DNA of 64,000 bases. Origin: Acinetobacter soli. Its GTDB lineage: Bacteria > Pseudomonadota > Gammaproteobacteria > Pseudomonadales > Moraxellaceae. Positions 1-11,168 of this stretch are shown here, piece after piece. The translations under genes and the position numbers were made by a program. Each line of letters starts with the position of its first letter. Position 1 is the stretch's first letter. Below the pieces are notes generated by a model, which searched no databases, was not told the origin of the DNA, and saw nothing but the letters and a program-made list of their open reading frames with translations. Location: NCBI RefSeq assembly GCF_000760595.1, contig NZ_BBNM01000016.1, positions 1 through 64,000 of the forward strand. Direction: 5' to 3'.

Positions 1-270
1 TTTTCTTTCAACTTAACCCTGTAAGCTAAGTTGCTTTCGTGTATCGCGTCGGGATGCTGCGTATTCTAAGCAAAAAACCAACCAACGCAAGTATTATTTA
101 AAAAAAAACAAACAATGGTTTATTTTTTAATCAAAATTATATGATTTAGCTCAATATCGATCATATAATAGTCAATTATACCCGATTCATTGAATTAATT
201 TAGATCAGATTTACTTTTTATTGTCTCATAATATGTAGAACGTATTCTCCGAATTGAAAAAATAAATGAG
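1..270. other. AT-rich non-coding left edge
   Basis: No credible gene was found between the window start and the gcdH terminator. The stretch is AT-rich with poly-A and poly-T tracts. It may be the promoter region of a gene beyond the left edge, which cannot be judged from here. Confidence 0.5.
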
Positions 271-302
271 CACACGGCTTAATGAGCATTTTAAGCCATG
301 TG
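271..302 (-). terminator. Rho-independent terminator after gcdH
   Basis: Twelve-base arms at 271-282 and 291-302 pair with one mismatch around an 8-base loop. Read on the minus strand, the hairpin is followed by a T-rich tract. It lies about 45 bases past the gcdH stop codon. Confidence 0.7.
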
Positions 303-348
303 ATTTCTAATGATTATGATCTCTTTAGAAGCTGCGTTTTTTAAAGAA

Positions 349-1569
349 CTAAAATGCTGCAAGACCAGTCTGAGCACGCCCCAAAATAAGAGCATGTACA
401 TCATGTGTACCTTCATAGGTATTGACTACTTCAAGATTCACCAGATGGCGTGCAACCCCAAATTCATCACTGATTCCGTTGCCTCCCATCATATCGCGAG
501 CTAAACGTGCAATATCGAGCGCCTTGCCACAGTTGTTGCGCTTGATGAGTGAAGTGCCTTCAACTGCCGCCAACCCTTCATCTTTCATTCGGCCAAATCG
601 AAGTGCGGCCTGTAAACCTAATGCAATTTCGGTTTGCATGTCGGCCAATTTTTTTTGTATAAGCTGGGTGGCAGCCAGCGGTCGACCAAACTGTTTACGA
701 TCCAGTGTGTATTGACGTGCAGTGTGCCAACAGAATTCTGCCGCGCCCATCGCACCCCAAGCAATGCCGTAACGGGCACTGTTTAAGCAGGTAAATGGAC
801 CTTTTAAACCTCTAATATCTGGAAAAGCATTTTCTTCAGGTACAAAAACATTATCCATCACAATTTCACCGGTGATAGAGGCGCGTAGTCCAACCTTGCC
901 ATGTATGGCTGGTGCCGATAAACCTTGCCACCCTTTTTCTAAAATAAATCCGCGAATTTCGCCAACATTTCCTTCACTCGATACTTCTTTGGCCCAAACC
1001 ACAAATACATCGGCGATTGGGCTGTTCGTGATCCACATTTTTGCACCAGAAAGACGATAGCCTCCATCAACTTTTTTTGCACGTGTGATCATACTTCCAG
1101 GGTCTGAACCGTGATCCGGCTCTGTTAAACCGAAGCATCCAATATATTCACCTGTAGCGAGCTTCGGTAAATACTTTTGTTTTTGTGCTTCAGATCCAAA
1201 TTCAGAAATTGGCACCATCACTAATGAACTTTGTACACTTGCCATAGATCGATAACCCGAATCTACACGTTCGATTTCTCTTGCAATTAATCCATAGCTG
1301 ACATAATTCAGACCGGCTCCACCATACTGCTCATCAATGGTTGGGCCCAAAAGACCTAACTCGCCCATTTCACGAAGAATAGCTGGATCAGTTTTTTCGT
1401 GACGAAACTGTTCTAACACTCGAGGCATGAGTTTATCTTGACAATAGGCATGCGCAGCATCGCGAATCATGCGCTCTTCATCCGTGAGCTGTTGCTCAAT
1501 TAAGAAAGGATCATCCCAATTGAAGTGGACGCGTGCTGTTTTTTTTGTATGATCGACCATATGATTCAT
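349..1569 (-). CDS. gcdH: glutaryl-CoA dehydrogenase
   Basis: FAD-dependent acyl-CoA dehydrogenase that oxidises and decarboxylates glutaryl-CoA to crotonyl-CoA in lysine, tryptophan and glutarate breakdown. The 406 residues match the family length. The FAD and substrate signature [14 protein letters not shown] sits in the middle, and the C-terminal motif [15 protein letters not shown] carries the expected catalytic glutamate, about E386. That motif separates glutaryl-CoA dehydrogenases from general acyl-CoA dehydrogenases. The start at 1569 has a good AGGA ribosome site. A LysR gene is divergent across a 220-base gap, the usual arrangement for a GcdR-type activator. No partner CoA-transferase is next to it. 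Confidence 0.93.
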   Translation of the reverse strand: MNHMVDHTKKTARVHFNWDDPFLIEQQLTDEERMIRDAAHAYCQDKLMPRVLEQFRHEKTDPAILREMGELGLLGPTIDEQYGGAGLNYVSYGLIAREIERVDSGYRSMASVQSSLVMVPISEFGSEAQKQKYLPKLATGEYIGCFGLTEPDHGSDPGSMITRAKKVDGGYRLSGAKMWITNSPIADVFVVWAKEVSSEGNVGEIRGFILEKGWQGLSAPAIHGKVGLRASITGEIVMDNVFVPEENAFPDIRGLKGPFTCLNSARYGIAWGAMGAAEFCWHTARQYTLDRKQFGRPLAATQLIQKKLADMQTEIALGLQAALRFGRMKDEGLAAVEGTSLIKRNNCGKALDIARLARDMMGGNGISDEFGVARHLVNLEVVNTYEGTHDVHALILGRAQTGLAAF

Positions 1570-1789
1570 TGCTTTCCTAGCCTAATGATTGAACTGTTAT
1601 TTCTTCATCTTAGGCTGTGTTAACGAGTACCACAAACGATAATTTCGCATGTAGTCATGCATTTTTCTCATATCTTATTTTTTGCTTTTCAATTTTCTGA
1701 TTTAGAATAAAAGTGCTTTTCGAGTTTCAGATGGATTTATTTAAGAAGCCATTTTTCAATATTTAAAAGAATGATCTAGGATAAATAAT

Positions 1790-2737
1790 ATGCGACGAAT
1801 GATTCCTTCTTTACAGGCATTATTATGTTTTGAATCGGCCGCCAAACATCGTAGTTATACAGCAGCAGCCCAAGAATTATCGATTACCCAAAGTGCTGTT
1901 TCTCGGCAAATTCAGCAACTTGAAGACTTTCTTGCTGTGGCGCTTTTTGTACGAGCGCGTCATGGAGTTGAGCTTACACAAGCGGGTGAGAGTTATTTAA
2001 AAACGATCAAATCACATTTACTCGGTATCGAACATGCCACACTGGATTTAATGGCTCACAAGGGATTAGGTGGAACACTGAAACTGGGCGTTGTTCCAAC
2101 CTTCGCAACACGATGGTTACTGCCGCGACTTCATCGATTTAATCGTTTGTATCCTGAGATTACGATTCATTTAGAAACCAGTACCAAACCTTTTTTGTTT
2201 AGTGAGCATATTTTTGATGCTGCAATTTATGCTGGCACTCCTGCACAAATTGAAAACTGGCCCGATGCCAAAATCCAGTTTCTTATGGAAGAAGCGTTAG
2301 TCCCCGTCTGCTCTAAAACACTGATTGAAAAATATTTTCCAGAGTGCGTGTCAAGCGAGAATGAAAGTTTGGATTTGACTGCAGAACAAATCAGTCAGCT
2401 CCCTTTACTTCAGCAAACCACTCGCCCCTACATCTGGAATGAATGGTTTGCTCAAGCAGGGTATGCCCATCCTTATGCAATGGACGGGCAACGCCATGAA
2501 CTTTTCTCAATGCTGGCTGTCGCTGCGATGCATCATTTAGGCGTTGCATTAATACCGCCTTTGCTACTTGAAAAAGAGCTTGAACAGGGTGACTTGATAC
2601 GAGTGTCTCGTGTGGAACTTGTTGGTACTCGTTCATATTACTTTGTTTCGTCTGAGCAACATAAAAACGCATTGATTGTAAAATTTACTCAATGGCTCGA
2701 ACATGAAGTCAGAGAATTTGAATCTCAGTTTCTCTAA
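1790..2737 (+). CDS. LysR-family regulator, probable activator of gcdH
   Basis: 315-residue LysR-type regulator. The N-terminal winged helix (residues about 5-65, with TAAAQELSITQSAVSRQIQQL) is followed by a periplasmic-binding-protein-like effector domain with GcvA-like features. A TAGGA ribosome site precedes the ATG. Divergence from gcdH suggests control of glutarate or lysine catabolism, as GcdR does in Pseudomonas. That function is inferred from position only. The gene ends 10 bases from a convergent small gene, leaving no room for a dedicated terminator. Confidence 0.85.
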   Translation: MRRMIPSLQALLCFESAAKHRSYTAAAQELSITQSAVSRQIQQLEDFLAVALFVRARHGVELTQAGESYLKTIKSHLLGIEHATLDLMAHKGLGGTLKLGVVPTFATRWLLPRLHRFNRLYPEITIHLETSTKPFLFSEHIFDAAIYAGTPAQIENWPDAKIQFLMEEALVPVCSKTLIEKYFPECVSSENESLDLTAEQISQLPLLQQTTRPYIWNEWFAQAGYAHPYAMDGQRHELFSMLAVAAMHHLGVALIPPLLLEKELEQGDLIRVSRVELVGTRSYYFVSSEQHKNALIVKFTQWLEHEVREFESQFL

Positions 2738-2747
2738 ATTCTTCGTT

Positions 2748-3074
2748 TTAAAGTTGATCGCTAAATCCTACGTAGCGTGAAAGCGATTGCACACCTAAAT
2801 CGGCTTTGACAATCACTTGAACAGGATATGTAGTTGAAGTAATTGCATGAAAAATATTCATATCTGGATCTTCATGTAATTCATCTACAGGTTGTTGCAT
2901 CTGCGCTTCAAACCGATCGGAAACAAACTCGAATCCTAAATCCATCGCGACAAAGAGAGTATGTTCGCAGGGCTGAACATATTGTTCTTGCGACCAGTCA
3001 ATAACTGGGTGTTTGCATATCGGGCAATCGATATTCACTGATGCATCTGGTTGAAGAATTAATTGATAAGTCAT
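2748..3074 (-). CDS. small zinc-ribbon-like protein of unknown function
   Basis: 108-residue protein of unrecognised family. Cysteines at about 17 and 20 (CPIC) and a later C-x-H pair (C36, H38) could bind zinc as a small zinc ribbon or treble clef. The rest is acidic with no membrane segment or signal peptide, so it is probably cytoplasmic. A good ribosome site precedes the ATG at 3074. It converges on the LysR gene to its right-hand side. Confidence 0.65.
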   Translation of the reverse strand: MTYQLILQPDASVNIDCPICKHPVIDWSQEQYVQPCEHTLFVAMDLGFEFVSDRFEAQMQQPVDELHEDPDMNIFHAITSTTYPVQVIVKADLGVQSLSRYVGFSDQL

Positions 3075-3238
3075 ATTTCATTCTCTAAAGGGTTCACATA
3101 GTGTAAAAGAAATATTTGTTTGCATCTAATCGTTTTAAATCGACTGATGTCGGATTGATCTTGCCAGTGTAGCGTGCTTAAGTGAGTACTAAGCGCAGTG
3201 CTGTTACTAATGTCATGTCATTCAATACTGGAGCATTC

Positions 3239-3679
3239 ATGTCAACTTTGGAAAAAGCAATCGGACTTGCAGCAAAAAAACACGCGGGACAAGTAGACAA
3301 AGCTGGACAACCTTATATCTTACATCCATTACGACTTATGCTTCATCTGGATACTTTAGAACAAAAAATTGTTGCAGTGATGCACGACTTACTTGAAGAC
3401 ACCGACACCACAATTGTCGATCTAATTTCATTGGGTTTTAGCCAAGATATTATTGATGCAGTCATTGCGCTCACCAAAAAACCCGGCGAGAGCCGATTTA
3501 CAGCCGCAAAGCGAATTGTAAATAACCCATTGGCCAAAGCAGTCAAACTGGCCGATCTAAAAGACAATATGGATTTAAAACGAATTAGTCACCCTACAGC
3601 CCGTGATTTTGCGCGTTTAGAAGAGTATAAAAAAGTGCAAGCCTATTTACTTGATCCAAATTCGTCTATTTTGGCCTAA
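3239..3679 (+). CDS. small HD-domain phosphohydrolase, SpoT/MESH1-like
   Basis: 146-residue protein made almost entirely of a RelA/SpoT-type HD hydrolase domain. Visible motifs are HAGQVDKAGQPYILHP, the metal-binding MHDLLEDT (H49, D50) and KLADLKDN (D106), with H29 as the fourth ligand. These match the manganese ligands of SpoT and MESH1, which remove pyrophosphate from ppGpp. No synthetase or TGS domain is present. The ATG at 3239 is preferred because GGAG lies just upstream. An in-frame GTG at 3182 would add 19 poorly composed residues. Alarmone hydrolysis is plausible but unproven; another nucleotide could be the substrate. Confidence 0.8.
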   Translation: MSTLEKAIGLAAKKHAGQVDKAGQPYILHPLRLMLHLDTLEQKIVAVMHDLLEDTDTTIVDLISLGFSQDIIDAVIALTKKPGESRFTAAKRIVNNPLAKAVKLADLKDNMDLKRISHPTARDFARLEEYKKVQAYLLDPNSSILA

Positions 3680-3779
3680 ATTGCATGATTTACTGAGTAA
3701 TCACATATCCTCAGAAAAATATTGGGTATACTCTGAAAAAATTTGAAACCCCCTATTTTTAGAAATATGGACATGCATC

Positions 3780-4679
3780 ATGCTCACAGATTTAGACGAT
3801 TTTTATTGCTTTGCTCTTGTGGTTGAACACGGTGGTTTCAGTGCTGCCGAGCGTGCCACAGATATTCCAAAGTCAAAATTAAGTCGCCGCGTATACAATC
3901 TTGAGGAGAATTTAGGCGTCCGCTTAATTCAGCGTAGCTCTCGACACTTTGCAGTGACCGATATCGGGATGAATATTTATCGGCATGCACAAGTGATGAT
4001 GAATGCTGCACAAGCCGCACATGATCTGGTAGATCACTTGAGTATCCAGCCTCGTGGCGTGATTAAAGTGAGTGTTCCTGTCGATATTGCACAAAATCAG
4101 ATGTCGAAACTGCTGCCGAATTTTTTAAAACAGTATCCTGAAATTCGAGTTCAACTGATCATTAGTAATCGACGTGTTGATATTGTCAATGAAGGCATAG
4201 ATATTGCGCTTCGCGTTCGCTCAAATCTTGATGATGATCCGAGTCTGGTGTTACGTCAATTCTCCATCATCGAGCAACATCTTTTTGCCAGTCAGGCGTA
4301 CTTAAACGAATACGGCTCTGTTAAAGCGCCCGAAGATTTGCATCATCATCGGATTTTGAGTTTATCGGATGAGCATTTAGATCAGCAGTTTAGCTTGTAC
4401 AGCCAAAGCAATGAACTACAGAAAATCAAAGTCAATCCGGTGGTGATGGCATCTAACCTTTCAGTACTTGCCAATATTACCGCACAAAACTGCGGTATCG
4501 CGCTACTTCCCGATACCATTGCCAGCGACTATGTTAAATCGGGTGAATTGGTTCGCGTCTTGCCTGAATGGAAAGCACCGCATGGTGTCTTTCATGCGGT
4601 ATATCCTTCACGTCGTGGATTACTGCCCGCTGTTCGTGTGTTTATCGATTACTTGGTTGAGCATTTAACCGAGCGCTGA
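3780..4679 (+). CDS. LysR-family transcriptional regulator
   Basis: 299-residue LysR-type regulator. The helix-turn-helix (FSAAERATDIPKSKLSRRV, residues about 18-40) is followed by an effector domain resembling the CrgA/DhcR branch. Its target is unclear: the neighbours are a convergent alpha/beta hydrolase and an upstream HD protein. It is separated from the hydrolase by 22 bases containing a short palindrome at 4682-4695 that could act as a weak shared terminator. Confidence 0.87.
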   Translation: MLTDLDDFYCFALVVEHGGFSAAERATDIPKSKLSRRVYNLEENLGVRLIQRSSRHFAVTDIGMNIYRHAQVMMNAAQAAHDLVDHLSIQPRGVIKVSVPVDIAQNQMSKLLPNFLKQYPEIRVQLIISNRRVDIVNEGIDIALRVRSNLDDDPSLVLRQFSIIEQHLFASQAYLNEYGSVKAPEDLHHHRILSLSDEHLDQQFSLYSQSNELQKIKVNPVVMASNLSVLANITAQNCGIALLPDTIASDYVKSGELVRVLPEWKAPHGVFHAVYPSRRGLLPAVRVFIDYLVEHLTER

Positions 4680-4701
4680 TATTTGCTTAAGCAAAAATGA
4701 C

Positions 4702-5781
4702 TTACTTCTGACTTAGAAAAAAATCTGCCATGAGCTTGGTGGCCCAAGACTGTGTGCGCCATCCCTCATAAAACGCACAATGACTTCCCTTCTTGGTGGT
4801 CACGACGGCAATGTTCTGCATAGCCTGAATTTCAGGCAGATAAGGTGCAAAGTTGTCGATATGACACACTGGATCATCTTGTGAGTTAAGTACCATCAGT
4901 GGCACTTTGATTTGCTTAAAAACGTGCATGGGATTGGTGGCCAACGTATAGTCTTGATAGTTTGAAAAACCAGCAAGCTGATAGTAGCGAAGATGAAACT
5001 CGGTTAAATTTTTAGATGTCAGGAGTTCTTTTAAATTATCGATATGTGACCAACCTTGCAGGTGTTTCTTAACAAAGCGATTGATTATTTTTTTTGCCAT
5101 ATATCGACTATAAACCGGATGAACTTTATCAAAACCCGTTTCAATGTTGTAACCCGGACAAAATGCAAATGCGGCTTTAAAACATGACTGATCTGCAACT
5201 TCACCCAAGTAACGCACCAGTAGACCCGATCCAGCCGATGATCCAACAGCATACAAATCTGATTGGGGGAGCTTAAGACGAATAAAATCAAGTTGTTCTT
5301 TTAAGTCTGCAGTTGAGCCAAACAAGTTAAATTGCGGTATAGAAAAGTTTAAATCGGCATGTCCACGGCGCACACAAAGTGCAATCCGCCAGCCAGTAAA
5401 GCGGTGTAAGTCACGAACCAACTCGCGCATACTAGACGGAGAACCGGTAATGGTATGCAAAATGACAATCGTCGGCGTGTCTGCGGGTAAGTGCGAACCG
5501 ACCCATGTAATTGCAGTTTCCCCGCCGTCTTGCATCTTTAAATAATCGATATGATCATATTGCTGGCGGATAAAGCGTTTTTTAACCAAATCAAAATAAA
5601 GAAGCTGAAGATGCTCGTTAAAGAGCCAAGGTGTCGGGCGATACTTAGCATTTAATTGGGTGAGCTTTTGCATATGCTGATGAAGACCGCTCTCAGGATG
5701 CAGATAGATTTGGGGATAATCTGCTCCTGTCAAACGATCAAGCGTATCTGTTAGTTTTTTTAGCACATTTATCTTTTTCAT
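4702..5781 (-). CDS. alpha/beta hydrolase, YheT/ABHD-like
   Basis: 359-residue hydrolase. It shows the oxyanion region ILHTITGSPSSMRELV, the nucleophile elbow AVGSSAGSGLL, and a late DDPVCHIDNFAPYLP and KKGSHCAF region carrying the aspartate and histidine expected for the catalytic triad. Layout and length fit the YheT/ABHD1 group, esterases or lipases that are often membrane-associated. The ATG at 5781 is preferred to an in-frame TTG at 5793. The substrate is unknown. The fadH gene next to it, same strand, hints at lipid metabolism but a 100-base gap separates them. Confidence 0.75.
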   Translation of the reverse strand: MKKINVLKKLTDTLDRLTGADYPQIYLHPESGLHQHMQKLTQLNAKYRPTPWLFNEHLQLLYFDLVKKRFIRQQYDHIDYLKMQDGGETAITWVGSHLPADTPTIVILHTITGSPSSMRELVRDLHRFTGWRIALCVRRGHADLNFSIPQFNLFGSTADLKEQLDFIRLKLPQSDLYAVGSSAGSGLLVRYLGEVADQSCFKAAFAFCPGYNIETGFDKVHPVYSRYMAKKIINRFVKKHLQGWSHIDNLKELLTSKNLTEFHLRYYQLAGFSNYQDYTLATNPMHVFKQIKVPLMVLNSQDDPVCHIDNFAPYLPEIQAMQNIAVVTTKKGSHCAFYEGWRTQSWATKLMADFFLSQK

Positions 5782-5892
5782 GAAATGTATCAACTTTATA
5801 GGAATTTAGAACAACATTCGAAAAATTAGCGAACCGATATTTTAAAAGGCCTAGACCAATCGATAGCCTAAACCTTAAGGATGAACAAAAAC

Positions 5893-7971
<2,079 letters not shown>

Positions 7972-7992
7972 TTATAAACAAAATTTGCTTTC

Positions 7993-8010
7993 TATGCAAC
8001 TTATTGCATA
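7993..8010. promoter_or_regulatory. AphA/PadR-type operator 2
   Basis: Second perfect copy of TATGCAA-N4-TTGCATA, exactly 42 bases (about four helical turns) from the first, and 33 bases upstream of the padR start. Two identical sites between two divergent genes suggest cooperative binding, with autoregulation and control of fadH. Confidence 0.7.
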
Positions 8011-8043
8011 ATCTGAAGCGTCACATCGAGTTTTAGGATGGCT

Positions 8044-8586
8044 ATGTCGCTTTCGCATGTTTTACTGACCAGCTTATTGGAGAAACCCAGTTCCGGATTT
8101 GAACTCGCCCGACGTTTTGATCGCTCGATGGGATTTTTCTGGAATGCCAGTCATCAACAGATTTATCGTGAACTCAGTGCGATGCTGGCTAAAGGCTGGA
8201 TTTCAACCATTGATGAAGCCTCAAGTCACACGCGTAAAAAAACCTATCAGGTGGAACAGCTCGGTCGAATAGAACTTTCAAGCTGGTTGCTCCTGCAAAG
8301 TGAACCGTCTCAACTCCGTGATGATTTGATGGTTCGTTTACGTGCAGAAGCTCAACTGGGTGGCAATCAAATCTTGCCTGAACTCGAGCGACACTTGGCA
8401 ATTCATCAAGAAAAACTAAAGCTCTACCAAACCATCTACGATAAAGATTTTAAACACAACACATCAGAAAACCGGGTATTGTTTATTCATCGAAAAATTT
8501 TAGAATTGGGCATTACCATGGAGCAAGAATGGATCAAATGGCTCGATGAAGTCATTCCTGAATTAAACGAACTAATTAACCAATAG
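8044..8586 (+). CDS. PadR-family (AphA-like) transcriptional regulator
   Basis: About 180 residues. The N-terminal PadR winged helix (LTSLLEKPSSGFELARRFDR, HQQIYRELSAMLAKGWI) is followed by a C-terminal helical dimerisation region of the Vir_act_alpha_C kind, as in AphA. The ATG at 8044 is favoured because AGGA lies 5 bases upstream; an ATG at 8038 has no spacing from its AGG. It is divergent from fadH and 8 bases upstream of a hydrolase gene with which it probably forms an operon. It likely binds the two palindromes in the gap. The ligand is unknown. Confidence 0.87.
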   Translation: MSLSHVLLTSLLEKPSSGFELARRFDRSMGFFWNASHQQIYRELSAMLAKGWISTIDEASSHTRKKTYQVEQLGRIELSSWLLLQSEPSQLRDDLMVRLRAEAQLGGNQILPELERHLAIHQEKLKLYQTIYDKDFKHNTSENRVLFIHRKILELGITMEQEWIKWLDEVIPELNELINQ

Positions 8587-8594
8587 GACCAGCC

Positions 8595-9506
8595 ATGCCT
8601 TTTTATACTATGCCGGATCAAGAGCAATTATTTGTCAGACGTTTTGGATCAGGCGAGCCAGTGTTGGTACTTTCTGGTTTAGGTATGTTGAGCTGGCAAT
8701 GGCTTCCCTTTTTACTTTCATATACCAAAGGCTTTGAGTTTATTATTCCTGAATGGCGTGGTTTTGGTCGATCACAACATTGTGCGATACCGCAAGAGCT
8801 AGATTCTATTTCTAGCCACTGGCGTGATGTTGAACACTTGATTGATGAGCTCAAACTGACACAATTTACCCTTATCGGATACTCGATGGGTGCAACCACC
8901 GCAATGCATGGTATGCAATACGGTCATTTAGGACAGAAATTAAAAGGTTATTTACATATCGATCAAACTCCAAAAATACGTGTCGATAGCACGTGGCAGT
9001 TTGGTCTTTTTGGTGAACGTTATACCGAATTTAGACGTTTTCTTCATTTGATTAACGCACTTTTACAATCACATGCAACCGTTCAATATTTAGAGGAACT
9101 TCCGCTGACTCACCAACAGGAGCTGGTTGAAACATGGCTGAAGTTTATCGAGTTTCAAAGCAGCAACTCATTTATACCCAAAATATTCAAGCTGGCTCTG
9201 CAATACCCAAAACTTCAAAAACATGTACTTCCGATTCAGCGCTTAGATTACCTCAGATGGTATGTACAAAATTATTTGAATCATACCGAAGATTATCGAA
9301 CCGCTTTACAGGCACTTGAATGCCCCACCACATTTTTCATTGGAAAACAGTCGACACTTTATCCAGAACAAGGTCAGACATTAATTGCTCATCAGTTAAA
9401 AAATGCTCAGCCTATTTATTTTGAAAAGTCTGGTCATACACCGCTCATTACGGAGCCAAAAAAATTTAGAACCGAGATTGGGCATTTTTTGAAGAAAGTA
9501 CACTAG
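8595..9506 (+). CDS. alpha/beta hydrolase
   Basis: 303-residue hydrolase of the epoxide-hydrolase-like alpha/beta fold. It has LVLSGLGMLSWQW near the N terminus, the nucleophile elbow LIGYSMGATTAMHG, and a C-terminal KSGHTPLITEP carrying the catalytic histidine. It starts 8 bases after padR with GGACC upstream, so it is probably co-transcribed with padR and under the same operators. The substrate is unknown. Pairing with fadH control suggests a lipid or acyl-CoA ester, which is an inference. Confidence 0.8.
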   Translation: MPFYTMPDQEQLFVRRFGSGEPVLVLSGLGMLSWQWLPFLLSYTKGFEFIIPEWRGFGRSQHCAIPQELDSISSHWRDVEHLIDELKLTQFTLIGYSMGATTAMHGMQYGHLGQKLKGYLHIDQTPKIRVDSTWQFGLFGERYTEFRRFLHLINALLQSHATVQYLEELPLTHQQELVETWLKFIEFQSSNSFIPKIFKLALQYPKLQKHVLPIQRLDYLRWYVQNYLNHTEDYRTALQALECPTTFFIGKQSTLYPEQGQTLIAHQLKNAQPIYFEKSGHTPLITEPKKFRTEIGHFLKKVH

Positions 9507-9825
9507 TTTTAGAAAAACTTCGTCTCAATCGTTTTTATCAATAAAAACATAGAATTATGTTAATATTTTCATGCTTATAAAAAGGACAATAAATGATGTT
9601 GGCATTTTTAGGATTTACAGAATAAATTCAAAAACTTAATAAAATTAACGTGAAAAGTATTGTTTAAAACTCTGTATAAATTAATAGAATTCTGATTTTT
9701 TACCCTAGACAGTCCCGTCCTGCTGTAGTTTGATGCTTTTGTTAGACAACAGGTACAAACGTATCTGATCACGTCAAAAAATATATGATGACCATAACTA
9801 GACCGACCATAAGGATATTTATTAG
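9507..9825. other. 319-base intergenic leader before the MHS transporter
   Basis: No standard gene. It holds an AT-rich inverted repeat (9531-9548), a very short reading frame with a good ribosome site (9593-9625), and a weak stem pairing 9719-9726 with 9746-9753. An AAGGA site at its end serves the transporter. Confidence 0.5.
9593..9625 (+). CDS. possible 10-codon leader peptide
   Basis: Reads MMLAFLGFTE and stop, with AAAGGA about 7 bases before the first ATG. The ribosome site is better than that of many true genes nearby. It lies about 200 bases upstream of the transporter gene. It could be a leader peptide, the start of a small RNA or a chance frame; nothing shows that it is translated. 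Confidence 0.2.
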   Translation: MMLAFLGFTE

Positions 9826-11121
9826 ATGAGTGAAGTGGTATATAGCAAAGAAGAAAAACGCAAACGCGTTATGGGAATTGTCGGAGCATCTTCAGGGAAT
9901 TTAGTTGAATGGTTTGACTTTTATATCTACGCCGTTTTTGCCATGTATTTTCAGCGAGCATTGACTGCACCCGACATGAGTTCAACCGCTCAAGGTATTT
10001 ATGTTTGGGGCGTTTTTGCAGCCAGCTTTTTTATGCGCCCGATTGGTAGCTGGTTATTTGGTCGAATTGCCGATAAACATGGCCGAAAACAGTCGATGGT
10101 GATTTCAATTAGCCTGATGGCGGTCAGCTCCTTCTTATTTGCCGCACTCCCGACCTATGATCAGGTTGGTATTGCAGCGCCCTTTTTATTATTAATGGTA
10201 CGCTTGCTACAAGGTTTATCGGTTGGTGGTGAATACGGTGCTGTTGCTACCTATATGAGTGAAATTGCGCTTAAAGGTCAACGCGGTTTTTATGCGTCGT
10301 TTCAATATGTGACCCTTTCAGGCGGCCAGCTCTTGGCAAGCTTGCTCGGTGTGATCATGCTGGCCTTTATGACCGAACAACAACTCATGGATGGTGGCTG
10401 GAGAATTCCATTTGTGATTGGCGGCATCGCAGCAATTATTTCACTTTTAGCACGAAGCAAACTTGAAGAAACCTTGTCGCATGAAGACAGCGACAAAAAA
10501 GAATCGGGTTCATTGCGCGAGCTATTTAAAAAGCACTGGTTTACCTTTTTACTGGTGGTGGGCTATACCTCGGCAGGTTCTTTAACCTTTTATGTTTTAA
10601 CCGTATATTCAAAAACCTATATCACCAGCTTGGGTATTGAAGGCCGAACTGTTGGCTACATGATGACCTGTGCACTGTTTATTTATATGATTGCTCAACC
10701 ACTGTTTGGAGCACTCTCTGACCGGATTGGTCGTCGTGCATCCATGCTGCTTTTTAGTGGATTGAGCATTGTATTTATTTATCCAGTTATGGTCATTGGA
10801 ATGCGTCAGTTTAGTGATTCACCGGTAATCGTGACGGCTTTACTGGTTTTTCTGATGATGATTCTGAGCCTATATACTTCTATTAGTGGTTTAATTAAGG
10901 CAGAAATGTTTCCACCACATGTACGGGCATTGGGCGTTGGGTTTTCTTATGCTGTCGGAAATGCCATTTTTGGTGGTTCAGCGCCAGCGGTTGCCCTGCA
11001 ATTTAAACAGGCAGGTATTGAAAACGAATTCTTCATTTATGTGATGGTGATGCTTGCCATCTGTTTCTTCTGTAGTTTTAAATTACCGAAAGAACCAGAA
11101 TATTTGCATCACGACAAATAA
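9826..11121 (+). CDS. MHS-family MFS transporter (dicarboxylate/alpha-ketoglutarate type)
   Basis: 431-residue major facilitator with about 12 membrane segments. The N terminus has GNLVEWFDFYIYAVFA, typical of the metabolite:H+ symporter family (KgtP, ProP, ShiA, PcaT). The loop motif GRIADKHGRKQSM follows membrane segment 2, and RLLQGLSVGGEYG marks segment 4. It is probably a proton symporter for an organic acid in the inner membrane. KgtP is the best-known relative but the exact substrate cannot be read from the sequence. It stands alone, followed by a strong terminator. Confidence 0.85.
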   Translation: MSEVVYSKEEKRKRVMGIVGASSGNLVEWFDFYIYAVFAMYFQRALTAPDMSSTAQGIYVWGVFAASFFMRPIGSWLFGRIADKHGRKQSMVISISLMAVSSFLFAALPTYDQVGIAAPFLLLMVRLLQGLSVGGEYGAVATYMSEIALKGQRGFYASFQYVTLSGGQLLASLLGVIMLAFMTEQQLMDGGWRIPFVIGGIAAIISLLARSKLEETLSHEDSDKKESGSLRELFKKHWFTFLLVVGYTSAGSLTFYVLTVYSKTYITSLGIEGRTVGYMMTCALFIYMIAQPLFGALSDRIGRRASMLLFSGLSIVFIYPVMVIGMRQFSDSPVIVTALLVFLMMILSLYTSISGLIKAEMFPPHVRALGVGFSYAVGNAIFGGSAPAVALQFKQAGIENEFFIYVMVMLAICFFCSFKLPKEPEYLHHDK

Positions 11122-11127
11122 ATTTCA

Positions 11128-11152
11128 AATCCGCCTTCGGGCGGATTTTTTA
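11128..11152 (+). terminator. Rho-independent terminator after the MHS transporter
   Basis: Eight-base perfect stem AATCCGCC / GGCGGATT with a TTCG tetraloop, followed by a T run. A textbook intrinsic terminator. The sirtuin ribosome site AAGGAG follows directly. Confidence 0.92.
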
Positions 11153-11168
11153 TATCAAGGAGAACAAC

